Positions 52,321 through 60,737 of a stretch of DNA of 64,000 nt are shown here, piece after piece. This DNA comes from Kiloniella spongiae. Lineage in GTDB: Bacteria; Pseudomonadota; Alphaproteobacteria; Kiloniellales; Kiloniellaceae. Numbering within the stretch: the stretch's first letter is position 1; each line of letters opens with the position of its first letter. The stretch is from assembly GCF_001026905.1 (NCBI RefSeq), contig NZ_LAQL01000003.1, positions 124,001 to 188,000 on the forward strand, in the 5' to 3' direction. The notes under the pieces are model-generated. The model saw only the letters and a program-made list of their open reading frames with translations, was not told where the DNA came from and ran no database searches. The translations under genes were made by a program, and so were the position numbers.

Positions 52321-53214
52321 TCAGAAATTTCCCGGTTTTTGCCCCGAACAGATCAGAAGCTCGCTGGGTGTCTCAAAGCCGTCGCTGGTCTCGAACTGGC
52401 GCATGGCTTCGGTGATGTCTCTCCATATTCTTTCTTGTGTTTGTGTATCTTGTCCGGTCAGCATTTTTTGTAGTGACATAGCAATATCACGGCGCCATTG
52501 GACAAAGTCTTCTGTGGTTTTAAACCGCAAGGGAGCTTCGATAATTTCCTGTTCGATATTAACAAATCCGGCCCGGGACAAGAGACCCGCGAGAACGTCC
52601 GGTGCACCCAAGGCGAAGGGACCGGGTTGGTGGGCTTGTTGAGCGGGTGACATATCCGTAGGATTGGGCAAGTTTAACTGATCACGGATGACCTGCGACG
52701 GTATTGTAAAGAAGGGACTTTTATCGGCCGTAGTAAAAACAACGGCAGCAAAAGATCCCGAAGGTTTCAGAACGCGATGTATTTCCTGTAAACCTCTCAG
52801 TGGATCGGGCAGGAACATCAAACCCAGACGTGAAATGACGGCATCAAAGCTGTTATCTTTCAGGGTAAGATTTTCTGCGTCCATTACCTCGGTCGTGATG
52901 TTCTCGACACCCTTTGCCTGTGCGATTGCCCCAGCAATTTTGACAAAAGCAGGCGAAATATCGGTAGCAAGGACAGAACCTGTTTTACCAACTAACTCTG
53001 CGGCCATGAGTGACTGACTGCCATCACCAGCGGCAATATCCAGAACATGGTGACTAATCTCTATATCTGCCTGATCGAGCATGATGTCAGTGGCGACATT
53101 CAGGAAATCATTTACTTCAGGTATCCATCTGTGCCAGGCAGCGGCCGCGTGCGCCCAGTCTTCTATTTCAGTTTGTTTAAATGCTGCGTTTGCGTGGTTG
53201 TTTGTTCTTATCAT
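52321..53214 (-). CDS. Class I SAM-dependent methyltransferase
   Basis: A 297-residue methyltransferase of the Methyltransf_11/25 (UbiE-like) type. Motif I is HVLDIAAGDGSQSLMAAELV (SAM binding), then VLATDISPAFVKIA, VMDAENLTLKDNSFDAVISR and LQEIHRVLKPSGSFAAVVF. The N-terminal about 45 residues and the C-terminal cap decide the substrate, which is unknown. Closely follows a small membrane-protein gene on the same strand (50-bp gap), so the two may be cotranscribed. Confidence 0.9.
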   Translation of the reverse strand: MIRTNNHANAAFKQTEIEDWAHAAAAWHRWIPEVNDFLNVATDIMLDQADIEISHHVLDIAAGDGSQSLMAAELVGKTGSVLATDISPAFVKIAGAIAQAKGVENITTEVMDAENLTLKDNSFDAVISRLGLMFLPDPLRGLQEIHRVLKPSGSFAAVVFTTADKSPFFTIPSQVIRDQLNLPNPTDMSPAQQAHQPGPFALGAPDVLAGLLSRAGFVNIEQEIIEAPLRFKTTEDFVQWRRDIAMSLQKMLTGQDTQTQERIWRDITEAMRQFETSDGFETPSELLICSGQKPGNF

Positions 53215-53264
53215 GATGGGGCATCTGTAAAGGGGGAAGGAATATCAAAGCGATAACGAAGTTA

Positions 53265-53528
53265 TCAGCTATCATCCTTTTTTCCAAAAGCATAACCAAG
53301 TGCCCCGGCAATAATGGTCGCGGCTTCACCTTCTAACGCACCATTAAGTGCAAGGATCGCCACAATGGGTAAGGCAATACTCAACACCGTATAGCGAATA
53401 AATTGCCACCCAATCCCCCGGGTTTCTCCATCCTTGCCACCTTTGCGATTGAGATGCCCGAGCCAGAGAACCATCGGAATGGAAAGGGCTAGAATAACGG
53501 TCGTTCCGGTAATAAGAAGTTCGTTCAT
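53265..53528 (-). CDS. Small membrane protein
   Basis: An 87-residue protein with three hydrophobic segments (TGTTVILALSIPMVLWLG, FIRYTVLSIALPIVAILAL, TIIAGALGYAFG) and a charged loop GHLNRKGGKDGETRG. ATG 53528 is chosen, with GGTGGA upstream; the frame extends to 53705 but the added part would overlap the divergent TPR gene. Unrecognised family; topology suggests an inner-membrane accessory protein. Confidence 0.65.
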   Translation of the reverse strand: MNELLITGTTVILALSIPMVLWLGHLNRKGGKDGETRGIGWQFIRYTVLSIALPIVAILALNGALEGEAATIIAGALGYAFGKKDDS

Positions 53529-53640
53529 CGTATCCACCTGGTTTCTCCTAAAGGTTTGCAATTCATGTAATAGGCTATAAATTACATCTGTTGATTGTAA
53601 GGCTCCCGGATTGTTGAGGTCTAGAATAAAAAGAATATCT

Positions 53641-54495
53641 ATGTTTCGATCATTTCCTATCTTCATTTGCGCAGTGATTGCAGCTTTTGTTTTTCTGCCC
53701 AACATTGTCTTTGCGCAGAGTTTTCAAACGCAATCGAAACATTGCAATGACCCGGATGCGTCAGCGGCTTTGCGGATAGAGGCCTGTGGTTGGCTTATTC
53801 ATTCCGGTGATTTACCGGATAAAGGCTATGGAATTGTCTATCGATTGCGGGCATTGGCACAAATTGAAGATGGGGAGTATGAAGCTGCCGTTGCGGATTT
53901 GACGCAGGCGATTTCCTATGATCCAAAGCGGGTGTCTAACTATTTCGAAAGAGCATCTGCTTACGAAAATCTGGATAATTATGATCGTGCATTTGAAGAT
54001 TATAATTTGGTGATTTCTCGAGACCCAAAAAACGCTGATGCTTATTATTACAGGGCGGGGATCTTTTCAGATCGTGATCAACTTGATTTGGCTATTCTGG
54101 ATTACAGAGCTGTGGTTCGGCTCAATCCCAAAGATTCTTATGCATTGAATGCCCTGGCTTGGCTTCTTGCAATCAATCCGGATAGGGACGAACGTAACGG
54201 AAAAGAAGCCGTTGTTTTTGCTAAAAAAGCAATCGAACTGGACCCCAATGATTATGAAACGTGGGACACACTGGCCGCTGCCTATGTGGAGGATAGGCAG
54301 CCTGAAGAAGCGTTGAAAACCTATTTGAAAGCACAGGAAGTTGGCGGTCAGGAACGCATTGAGGGCGATCAAAACTGGCTTAGCGAAAACGGGTACTATT
54401 CCGGTACAGTAGATGGCATTGCAAGTGATGCGACAACCGAAGCGCTGAAAGCCTGTATCGCATCAAGCTGTCAGATGTATAGCGAGTATTATTAA
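53641..54495 (+). CDS. Exported TPR protein with C-terminal peptidoglycan-binding-like unit
   Basis: A 284-residue exported protein. The signal peptide ends near IVFAQS. Tetratricopeptide repeats follow (RALAQIEDGEYEAAVADLTQ, DNYDRAFEDYNLVISRDPKN, DQLDLAILDYRAVVRLNPKD, and a C-terminal KAIELDPNDYETWDTLA). The last 35 residues (WLSENGYYSGTVDGIASDATTEAL) resemble a peptidoglycan-binding-1 repeat. It is likely a periplasmic scaffold tied to the cell wall; a domain order of TPR then cell-wall anchor is uncommon but known. ATG 53641 fits the signal peptide; an earlier in-frame start at 53611 would add basic residues. Confidence 0.8.
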   Translation: MFRSFPIFICAVIAAFVFLPNIVFAQSFQTQSKHCNDPDASAALRIEACGWLIHSGDLPDKGYGIVYRLRALAQIEDGEYEAAVADLTQAISYDPKRVSNYFERASAYENLDNYDRAFEDYNLVISRDPKNADAYYYRAGIFSDRDQLDLAILDYRAVVRLNPKDSYALNALAWLLAINPDRDERNGKEAVVFAKKAIELDPNDYETWDTLAAAYVEDRQPEEALKTYLKAQEVGGQERIEGDQNWLSENGYYSGTVDGIASDATTEALKACIASSCQMYSEYY

Positions 54496-54617
54496 AATCT
54501 ATTATTAAAGCCTGAAATATTGATCTGTTTTGATATTTAAATTGTCCGGTAAAATGGCTGGTCAATTGACTGGATTGTATTTTGTCGAAATCCAAATGTA
54601 ATTCTCTAAAATACAGA

Positions 54618-55070
54618 TCAGCTATCAAAGGCGACGTAGGCGATGGTCTCGGTTATTTTCCCGTCACGTTCCAACGGGATGATAACGGCATTGAAAGTCT
54701 GGTGCTCTTTGTCGAGCCAATGAATACTGGTGTTTAGATAAACTGGTTTGAGGTCGGTAATGACATCTTTATGGGCAGTCCAGAATATCGTTTCGGTCTC
54801 TTTGAATTCACCGCGAAGAATATATTTTCCCGTAAGATCCATGCCGTAAACGGTGGACAGTTTTGAGCCCCAGAAACTATAGAGGAAATCTTTTCTATCC
54901 TCATGCCAGCGATTGAGGATGAGTGTAGGCCAATAGCTGACAAAGGGGCGGCTTTGGATCAGGGCTAGAGACATTGCACTGTCACCTCTAGCCTCATCAC
55001 AAAGCTCAAGGAACCCTTTGATGGCGGGATGATTTTTGCTTTCTTCCAAATCCCGGTGTATTTCTGCCAC
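54618..55070 (-). CDS. PAS_5-type solitary PAS protein, divergent
   Basis: A 150-residue single-domain protein, shorter and more divergent than the other PAS proteins here: AIKGFLELCDEAR, SYWPTLILNRWHEDRKDFLY, SFWGSKLSTVYGMDLTGKYIL and HQTFNAVIIPLERDGKITETI. The DLTGKY motif and the final strand pattern place it in the same broad family. It starts at GTG 55070 with a weak upstream site. It is isolated, with no output domain. Confidence 0.75.
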   Translation of the reverse strand: MAEIHRDLEESKNHPAIKGFLELCDEARGDSAMSLALIQSRPFVSYWPTLILNRWHEDRKDFLYSFWGSKLSTVYGMDLTGKYILRGEFKETETIFWTAHKDVITDLKPVYLNTSIHWLDKEHQTFNAVIIPLERDGKITETIAYVAFDS

Positions 55071-55643
55071 GCTAATTCTTATCCAATACGAGTATTAAGT
55101 GTTATTCGTAACGACGTTATTTTATATGTACTCATGCAATATTATTTTGCCATGAAATTAGTGAATAAAGCATTTCTGTCCATTATTGGGCTTATTTTAT
55201 TTATTCTAACGCCTATCGTCGCAGGTTATACCTTCTGAGATCTCAATAAGAAAAGGTAAAACCTGTTTTATTTCCAAAACATGAAATGCCTGAGGAAATA
55301 CAGGGTGTTTTCGCCATAATTTTTATGTCATGACTGGAGTCTTTCTAAGAATATTTTCTTTGCCTACGTGAATTGATCGTGAATTATTATTTTGGTGTTT
55401 AAATAAAAGTAATTTTTTGATTATGTTTTTTTCCATTATTTAAGTAATTGTTTGTTCAGAACAAAAAGCTTCTTTTGTTGAATTTTACCAAGCTATTGGT
55501 GCGTTGATATGGGGTTTTTGCAACTTTAGTTGGCGGCGAAAAGAGTAATTTACGCGTTTGGCGGGTTCAAGGGAGGTGCCTTGCGTGGTAGTATAAGCCC
55601 TTGCATGCGAAAATGGGGGGTAAACAAGCGATAGGTGTTCGTT
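55071..55643. other. Long AT-rich intergenic region
   Basis: About 570 bp. A 28-codon frame (55152-55238) encoding one hydrophobic helix is present, but it has no ribosome site. Otherwise poly-T-rich and without recognisable features; it should hold the promoter of the following binding-protein gene. Confidence 0.5.
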
Positions 55644-56591
55644 ATGTTATACCTTGTGCGTGCGTTGTTCTTTTTTCGAATAGTCCTTGTTTTCTCTGTT
55701 GTCTTTGCAGTTGGTTTTTTGTGGCCGCTAAGCGCAATATCAGCGGAAGTTTCGGCAACAAAAATAACAACAACCCCAAAAGTAACAACTGTCAGGGCCA
55801 GAACAGTTGACGTTTATAATTATCACAAAACACCTCCGTTTGTTATCGGGCCTGAACAAGGCTTGAGTTATGACCTGGTCGAATATCTGAATAGGAAAGG
55901 AGCAGGGCGCTATCACTTTGTCCTTACTCACTTGCCTAAAAAACGTCTTGAACGAGAACTCGAATCAGGCCGTAAAGTTATTGTTCCCTGGGCTTCTACG
56001 CAAACCTTTCAGGGAACATACTCATATCGTTATCGTTGGACCAGCGCCCTGATGACCGATGGGAATGTGTTTGTTTCTGCAAGTAATTATCCGGTTGAAG
56101 TCAGCGATCTCTCAAGCTTGACTAACAAGTTGGTTGCTGGACTTCTTGGTTATCGGTATCGGGGGGTGGATGAAGGTGTACGTCGGGGAACTGTCAAACG
56201 CACAAATGTCCCGGATGAGCGCGCGTTGCTTCGTTTGGTTTCCCATCATCGTGTTGATGTTGGGATTATGTCTCAATCTTCGGCCAGATATCTGATCAAA
56301 GAAATCGGTCTGGAAGATCAGATCCATTTGGGAGAGAGAAAACAGAGCATTTATGCCCGCCAGATCTTGATCAATGGTTATATGCCAATGCTTAAAAAGT
56401 TTTTGGACAAGATTGTGATCTCTATGAAAAGAGATCCTGAGTGGATTACCATAATGGCGAAATATCATTTGGTATCTGCTTTGCCGGATGAACAGAGAAA
56501 AAGTTTATTTCTGAAGAATATCGAGCTAAATGCGAAAGATAATGAGACGGTAGAAGACGGAATGATGATTGTCGCGGGCCAATGTTCCTGA
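55644..56591 (+). CDS. Solitary periplasmic solute-binding protein
   Basis: A 315-residue exported protein with a strong hydrophobic leader (ALFFFRIVLVFSVVFAVGFLW) cut near AISAEV. The mature part opens VDVYNYHKTPPFVIGPEQGLSY, typical of the extracellular-solute-binding family 3 fold, and includes the hinge segment RVDVGIMSQSSARYLIKEIG. It is a more distant relative of the RRPW-type proteins in this window. No transporter genes adjoin; the next gene is another binding protein. ATG 55644 is preferred; the GTG at 55635 is possible. Confidence 0.8.
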   Translation: MLYLVRALFFFRIVLVFSVVFAVGFLWPLSAISAEVSATKITTTPKVTTVRARTVDVYNYHKTPPFVIGPEQGLSYDLVEYLNRKGAGRYHFVLTHLPKKRLERELESGRKVIVPWASTQTFQGTYSYRYRWTSALMTDGNVFVSASNYPVEVSDLSSLTNKLVAGLLGYRYRGVDEGVRRGTVKRTNVPDERALLRLVSHHRVDVGIMSQSSARYLIKEIGLEDQIHLGERKQSIYARQILINGYMPMLKKFLDKIVISMKRDPEWITIMAKYHLVSALPDEQRKSLFLKNIELNAKDNETVEDGMMIVAGQCS

Positions 56592-56786
56592 ATTTAAAGG
56601 CGCGACTGTTTACATAATTTTTTAATAAAAAGAAGCACTTCGGTTAACCGCTTCTTAAAACTACTCCCTTAAAACATAAACACTTGATCTCTAGGTGTTG
56701 CCGTGGGCAATATCACTGTAAATATTTGTAAAATGCAATCTACCCGAAGGAATTGCCGAATTTCTTTGGGAAAAGAGGGGTACAAA

Positions 56787-57563
56787 ATGATTTGGGGGGG
56801 AAAGCCGGATGCCAAAAGCTTGGCTGGTATTTTAGCTGGTTTTATTTTGACCTTTGCGTCATCCGTACGGGCTGAAGAGGCTTGTGGTGAGCTTACAGTT
56901 GGATGGATTGACTGGCCCCCCTATCAGATGGTTGGTAAAAACGGCGACGACAGCAAACCGATTGGCGTGGATATCCGCGCAGCGGAAAAGTATCTAGGGG
57001 CTTTGGGCTGTGATTTGAAGTATGTCTCCAAGCCCTGGGCACGTTTGCTAAAGGCCTTGAAAGAGGGGCGTTTGGACGTTCTTTTGGGAATGTCGAATAC
57101 AGTAGAGCGTCGTAAATACGCTAATTTCAGTGCTCCCTATCGAAATGAAACGGTTTGGCTTTTCATGCTTGCTAATCGGCATGACTTTGATCACTTTACG
57201 GGATTGAAGGATATCATCGGGTCATCGTTCAGATTGGGTGTATCCCGCAATGCTTATTACGGCGAAGAATTCTTGGCTTTAATGAAGAAGCCCAAATTCA
57301 AAGATAGGGTTTTTCAAGCGATAGGCGGCGAGAATTTCCAGATGTTGATCAGTGATCGTGTGGATGGATTTCTGGTGGATAAGGAAACAGGCAAAGCTCG
57401 GATCAAGGCAGATGGTTTGGGCGGCGTTGTTATCCCCCATGAAAAGGTCAAGGTGGAATTGGGACCTGTACATATAATGCTGGGTAAAAACAGCATGCCA
57501 CCAGGTCTGTTAAAGAAGTTAAACACTATTATTCAACAGGATATGATTATCCCGCAAAGCTAG
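56787..57563 (+). CDS. Solitary periplasmic solute-binding protein (SBP_bac_3)
   Basis: A 258-residue exported binding protein. The signal peptide ends near SSVRAEE, followed by LTVGWIDWPPYQMVGKNGDD and GVDIRAAEKYLGALGCDLKY, then the family segments KPWARLLKALKEGRLDVLLGM and VERRKYANFSAPYRNETVW. This is the classical polar-amino-acid binding pattern. ATG 56787 is preceded by GAGGGG; the frame extends to 56703 without support. Adjacent to another binding protein but to no permease. The function is most likely amino-acid scavenging or sensing. Confidence 0.85.
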   Translation: MIWGGKPDAKSLAGILAGFILTFASSVRAEEACGELTVGWIDWPPYQMVGKNGDDSKPIGVDIRAAEKYLGALGCDLKYVSKPWARLLKALKEGRLDVLLGMSNTVERRKYANFSAPYRNETVWLFMLANRHDFDHFTGLKDIIGSSFRLGVSRNAYYGEEFLALMKKPKFKDRVFQAIGGENFQMLISDRVDGFLVDKETGKARIKADGLGGVVIPHEKVKVELGPVHIMLGKNSMPPGLLKKLNTIIQQDMIIPQS

Positions 57564-57696
57564 GATCATGCCTTATCAATGTCTTCGTCTTATTGTTTGA
57601 GCCTTATTAATTGCAAATTTTCAGAACCTTTTAATCTTTCTGATGCATGCTTAATAAAAATCAGATAACCACGCCGAAAAGGGAAGCGAATTTCAG

Positions 57697-57858
57697 ATGC
57701 AGAAATATGAACTGGTTCTTGAACACAGTCGCGAAGATCTCAATGAAAAAGTGACCTCTTTGCTTAATGAGGGATGGGATGTTTGCGGTAGTCTGATTAT
57801 CAATAAAGATGATGAAGGTTTCCCTTATTTTTACCAACCCATGATCAAGCGTGATTGA
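57697..57858 (+). CDS. DUF1737 small protein
   Basis: A 53-residue protein: QKYELVLEHSREDLNEKVTS, LLNEGWDVCGSLIINKDDEG, FPYFYQPMIKRD. The order (N-terminal strand, helix ending LLNEGW, then G-x-L-I strand and aromatic YFYQPMIK strand) matches the DUF1737 domain, typically 50-60 residues and of unknown function. ATG 57697 follows GGGAAG. It stands between a binding-protein gene and a convergent nitronate monooxygenase gene. Confidence 0.8.
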   Translation: MQKYELVLEHSREDLNEKVTSLLNEGWDVCGSLIINKDDEGFPYFYQPMIKRD

Positions 57859-57975
57859 TAATACTTTGAGGGTCTTTTTATGGCGCTGCCAATTTGCTTG
57901 CAGAAGGTACCTCTGCTGAGCGGAAGTATCTGTTAAGATTGTTTGTATCGGTATATCGCTCTTCGTAATATCAAC

Positions 57976-58974
57976 TTATTCTGAATATTCCGTCCTTAAC
58001 TCTGATAGTCTTTCTTTGGCGTCGAATGCTTCTTGCATGAACTGCGTGACAATTGCCCTTACAGGTTCAATGGCATTGGCAAAACAGGCGCTTTGTCCGT
58101 AATCGAGTAACCCCTGATCCGTATTGCCGGACGCATAGGCTTCTTTTGAGAGGTCACCATTGAGTAGGTGCGCGTAATCTTCGTAATTTTCCGCGCCTTT
58201 ATTTTCCAGCGCGAGGACGGCCTGTGCCGTTTGGTTGTCTAGAACCCGGTGGTGGTTATTCAATTTTTTTTGCACAACGATGCTGTCCAGTCCGGTGCCT
58301 TCGATCACACGCTTTTTGTAATTTTGGTGAGCCTGGAGTTCGCTGGAAACCAGCATGCGGGTTCCCATCAAAACACCTTCGCACCCCATGGCAAGAGCGG
58401 CGGTCAATTGGCTGCCGTGACCAATGCCACCACCGAGAATGACAGGGACAGATAGTTTTTGCGGACCATCAGCAGCCTGGACCATGGACCCGACCATCAT
58501 GTAGCCGGGGTGTCCGCCGCATTCTGCCCCGACCAGACTGACAGCATCGACACCTGCGCGTTCAGCAGAAAGGGCGAAGCGGACGGCAGGAACCTTGTGA
58601 ATAACCTTGATCCCGGCTTCTTTCATAAAGGGGATGATTGGGCCGGGATTACCGCCCGCAGTTTCAACAACCACAACTTTTTCATCCCGGACCACCGTCA
58701 ACAGTTTTTCCAGACGGTCATTAGCATCTTGTCTGGGAGAAATATAGAGATTGACGCCAAAGGGCTTGTCGCCTGCCAAATCGCGACATTTTTGGATTTC
58801 ATCCCCTAGCTGTTTTGGGTCGGGAAAGGTCAATGCAGAAATAAACCCCATGGCCCCGGCATTGACCACAGCCGCAACATAATTTGCATCAGACAAATGC
58901 ATCAAGCCACCACAGAGAATGGGATGTTGTATGCCGAGCAAGTGGGTCAAGCGGGTTCTGATTTTTGGTTGCAT
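57976..58974 (-). CDS. Nitronate monooxygenase family protein
   Basis: A 332-residue FMN-dependent TIM-barrel enzyme of the nitronate monooxygenase (2-nitropropane dioxygenase) family. It has the N-terminal LLGIQHPILCGGLMHLSDANY, flavin-contact motifs GVDAVSLVGAECGGHPGY and PVILGGGIGHGSQLTAALAM, and GCEGVLMGTRMLVSSE. It oxidises alkyl nitronates or related nitro compounds; family members vary. ATG 58974 starts the conserved region; an alternative ATG 59007 adds a short basic leader. Monocistronic. Confidence 0.9.
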   Translation of the reverse strand: MQPKIRTRLTHLLGIQHPILCGGLMHLSDANYVAAVVNAGAMGFISALTFPDPKQLGDEIQKCRDLAGDKPFGVNLYISPRQDANDRLEKLLTVVRDEKVVVVETAGGNPGPIIPFMKEAGIKVIHKVPAVRFALSAERAGVDAVSLVGAECGGHPGYMMVGSMVQAADGPQKLSVPVILGGGIGHGSQLTAALAMGCEGVLMGTRMLVSSELQAHQNYKKRVIEGTGLDSIVVQKKLNNHHRVLDNQTAQAVLALENKGAENYEDYAHLLNGDLSKEAYASGNTDQGLLDYGQSACFANAIEPVRAIVTQFMQEAFDAKERLSELRTEYSE

Positions 58975-59150
58975 TAATTGCTTCTTCTTTTGTGTGATGT
59001 TTCCCATTTTGAGTAAGATATAATTCTATGGGTTTCAGATCGCAAGTCGGTAGCATCTCACAACATTTTTGAAACGATTTACGACAACATCTGAATTTAG
59101 AAGATACCGACAGGTGCTTGTGTTGTAGGAGAAAAGAAATTTTCACACAG

Positions 59151-59175
59151 AAAAGAGGAGGCGGCAGCCTCCTCT
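59151..59175 (-). terminator. Intrinsic terminator for YceI-b561 operon
   Basis: Perfect 9-bp stem AGAGGAGGC (59154-59162) with GCCTCCTCT (59167-59175), four-base loop. On the minus strand it is followed by TTTTCTGTG. It lies about 70 bp beyond the YceI stop. Confidence 0.8.
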
Positions 59176-59247
59176 ACTATTCGTTCCCTTAATACTGTGC
59201 TTTATTATTTGGATGCAGTAATAAGGAAAAAGTTTACGCTAAGCGCG

Positions 59248-59856
59248 TTACCCCTTAGGGCGGACGCCTTCGAAGAAGACGAGGATTTCGACTTCCTGTG
59301 CACTTGGGCCCATGTCCATCATGCCGTATTCACCGACCGGAATAACCACGGAACCTTCAAAGCCCTGACGTACATATCCCCACGGATCATCACCGCCGCC
59401 GATCCAGTTTACGTCCATTGTGATTGGCTTGGTAATTCCTTTGATGGTTAGATCACCACTCAGAACCGCCTTTTTCTCGTTGACGGATTTTAGTCCGGTG
59501 CTGAGAAAGGTTGCCGTTGGAAACTTGGACACGTCCAGAAAATCTGCGCTGCGCAGGTGCTTGTCGCGTTCTGCGTGATTGGAATCAAGGCTGGCTGTAT
59601 CGACGGTAATGGAAATGGACGATGCTTCGGGTTTGCTTTCATCAAATTCGAACTGGCCCTCAAACTTGTTAAAGCGTGCGAGTATCCATGAATAGCCAAG
59701 GTGGCTGATTTTAAACTGGATCGATGCATGGGCACCCTGCGTATCCAATTGATAGGTTTCTGCCTGTGCAGAATTAAAGTTTCCGACGAGGCCGCCAGAA
59801 ACCCCAAAAGCCAGAAGTGAGGCAACGAGAGTGGACTTAATTTTGGATTTAAACAT
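59248..59856 (-). CDS. YceI-family periplasmic lipid-binding protein
   Basis: A 202-residue exported protein of the YceI family, small beta-barrels that bind isoprenoid or fatty-acid lipids. The signal peptide ends near NSAQAET. The mature part shows the family opening YQLDTQGAHASIQFKISHLG, the core ITVDTASLDSNHAERDKHLR, and the end SAQEVEILVFFEGV. RBS AGGAAAA precedes ATG 59856. It is the second gene of an operon with cytochrome b561, a widespread association, probably for quinone or lipid handling at the inner membrane. Confidence 0.92.
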   Translation of the reverse strand: MFKSKIKSTLVASLLAFGVSGGLVGNFNSAQAETYQLDTQGAHASIQFKISHLGYSWILARFNKFEGQFEFDESKPEASSISITVDTASLDSNHAERDKHLRSADFLDVSKFPTATFLSTGLKSVNEKKAVLSGDLTIKGITKPITMDVNWIGGGDDPWGYVRQGFEGSVVIPVGEYGMMDMGPSAQEVEILVFFEGVRPKG

Positions 59857-59920
59857 CTGTATTTTCCTGTTCTTGATGATTGAATAGAGGTGTGTTGAGT
59901 GTAGAAAGTCTTGTGTCTGT

Positions 59921-60586
59921 TTAAGGTGTGGAGCGAATGTTTAACGTCTCTTGCTTTGGTTTTTTGTCGTGTGTCAGGTTATTTTTTTCGACAGATTTGG
60001 TCTTTTGGCTGGGTTCTTGTTCGCCCCAAAGCATCCGTTTTAAGGTACGATCTTTATTAATGAAGTGGTGCTTGAGTGCAGCAAGTGCATGCAAAACAAC
60101 AAAGCCCGCCAGCGACCAGGCTATGATCTCGTGAACTAAACCGGCGGTATCTTCCATCCCCTTACTTGGGGGGAAAAGGGCTGGAACTTCCATCATATCA
60201 AAAACAAAGATTGGACGGCCATCTGCTGTCGAGATCAGGTAGCCAGATAGAAACAGGGCAAAAGGCAAAGCATAGAGTAAAAAATGAACCATCGAAGCTG
60301 CCTTGTGCTCTAAGACTTGTTTTATTGCCGTTGCGTTTGAGTGAGCCGAGCTTGAAAGCGGTAAGGGTGCTAGATTGATCAACCGCCAGATCAATCGGAA
60401 AATCATTAATACTGCGACGAGAAGGCCAATTGATTTGTGCAGGCTTGGATAGGTTTTGTAGGCAGGTTCGTAGTAACTCAGTTCGACCATGTAGAGGCCC
60501 AAACCGAAAAGCCCTGTCGCTGCCAGGGCTATGCTCCAGTGAAATAATCGGGCGAGCCAGCCATAATTTTCAAGCGTGTTGAGCAT
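59921..60586 (-). CDS. Cytochrome b561 family protein
   Basis: A 221-residue inner-membrane di-haem b protein with four helices. Candidate haem ligands lie in LARLFHWSIALAATG, YPSLHKSIGLL, ASMVHFLLYALPFAL and LHALAALKHHFINK. The final 45 residues are a hydrophilic, charged extension (KSVEKNNLTHDKKPKQETLN) that is longer than usual. The family moves electrons from quinol to periplasmic acceptors. It is divergent from a LysR gene with a 49-bp dyad in the gap and is followed by the YceI gene. Confidence 0.92.
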   Translation of the reverse strand: MLNTLENYGWLARLFHWSIALAATGLFGLGLYMVELSYYEPAYKTYPSLHKSIGLLVAVLMIFRLIWRLINLAPLPLSSSAHSNATAIKQVLEHKAASMVHFLLYALPFALFLSGYLISTADGRPIFVFDMMEVPALFPPSKGMEDTAGLVHEIIAWSLAGFVVLHALAALKHHFINKDRTLKRMLWGEQEPSQKTKSVEKNNLTHDKKPKQETLNIRSTP

Positions 60587-60678
60587 CTGTTCCGTCTCTT
60601 AAGTTTTGATTTCAGTCTTCTGTTGGTTGAATCTGGAAATCATTGATTGTCTTAGGCTTGAAATATCGGATGAAACAT

Positions 60679-60727
60679 GATTTAAAAAAGTATAAATATT
60701 AGATTGAATTGATATATTTTTTAAATC
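60679..60727. promoter_or_regulatory. Long dyad in the b561-LysR promoter region
   Basis: GATTTAAAAAA (60679-60689) and TTTTTTAAATC (60717-60727) are perfect inverted repeats 27 bases apart, ending 10 bp before the LysR start codon. A LysR tetramer could bridge such sites, but the function is inferred. Confidence 0.4.
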
Positions 60728-60737
60728 GAGTTTATTG

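Noticed and set aside
55152-55238. 28-codon single-helix membrane peptide
   Set aside because: No ribosome-binding site and no conservation evidence; hydrophobic runs are common in such AT-rich DNA.
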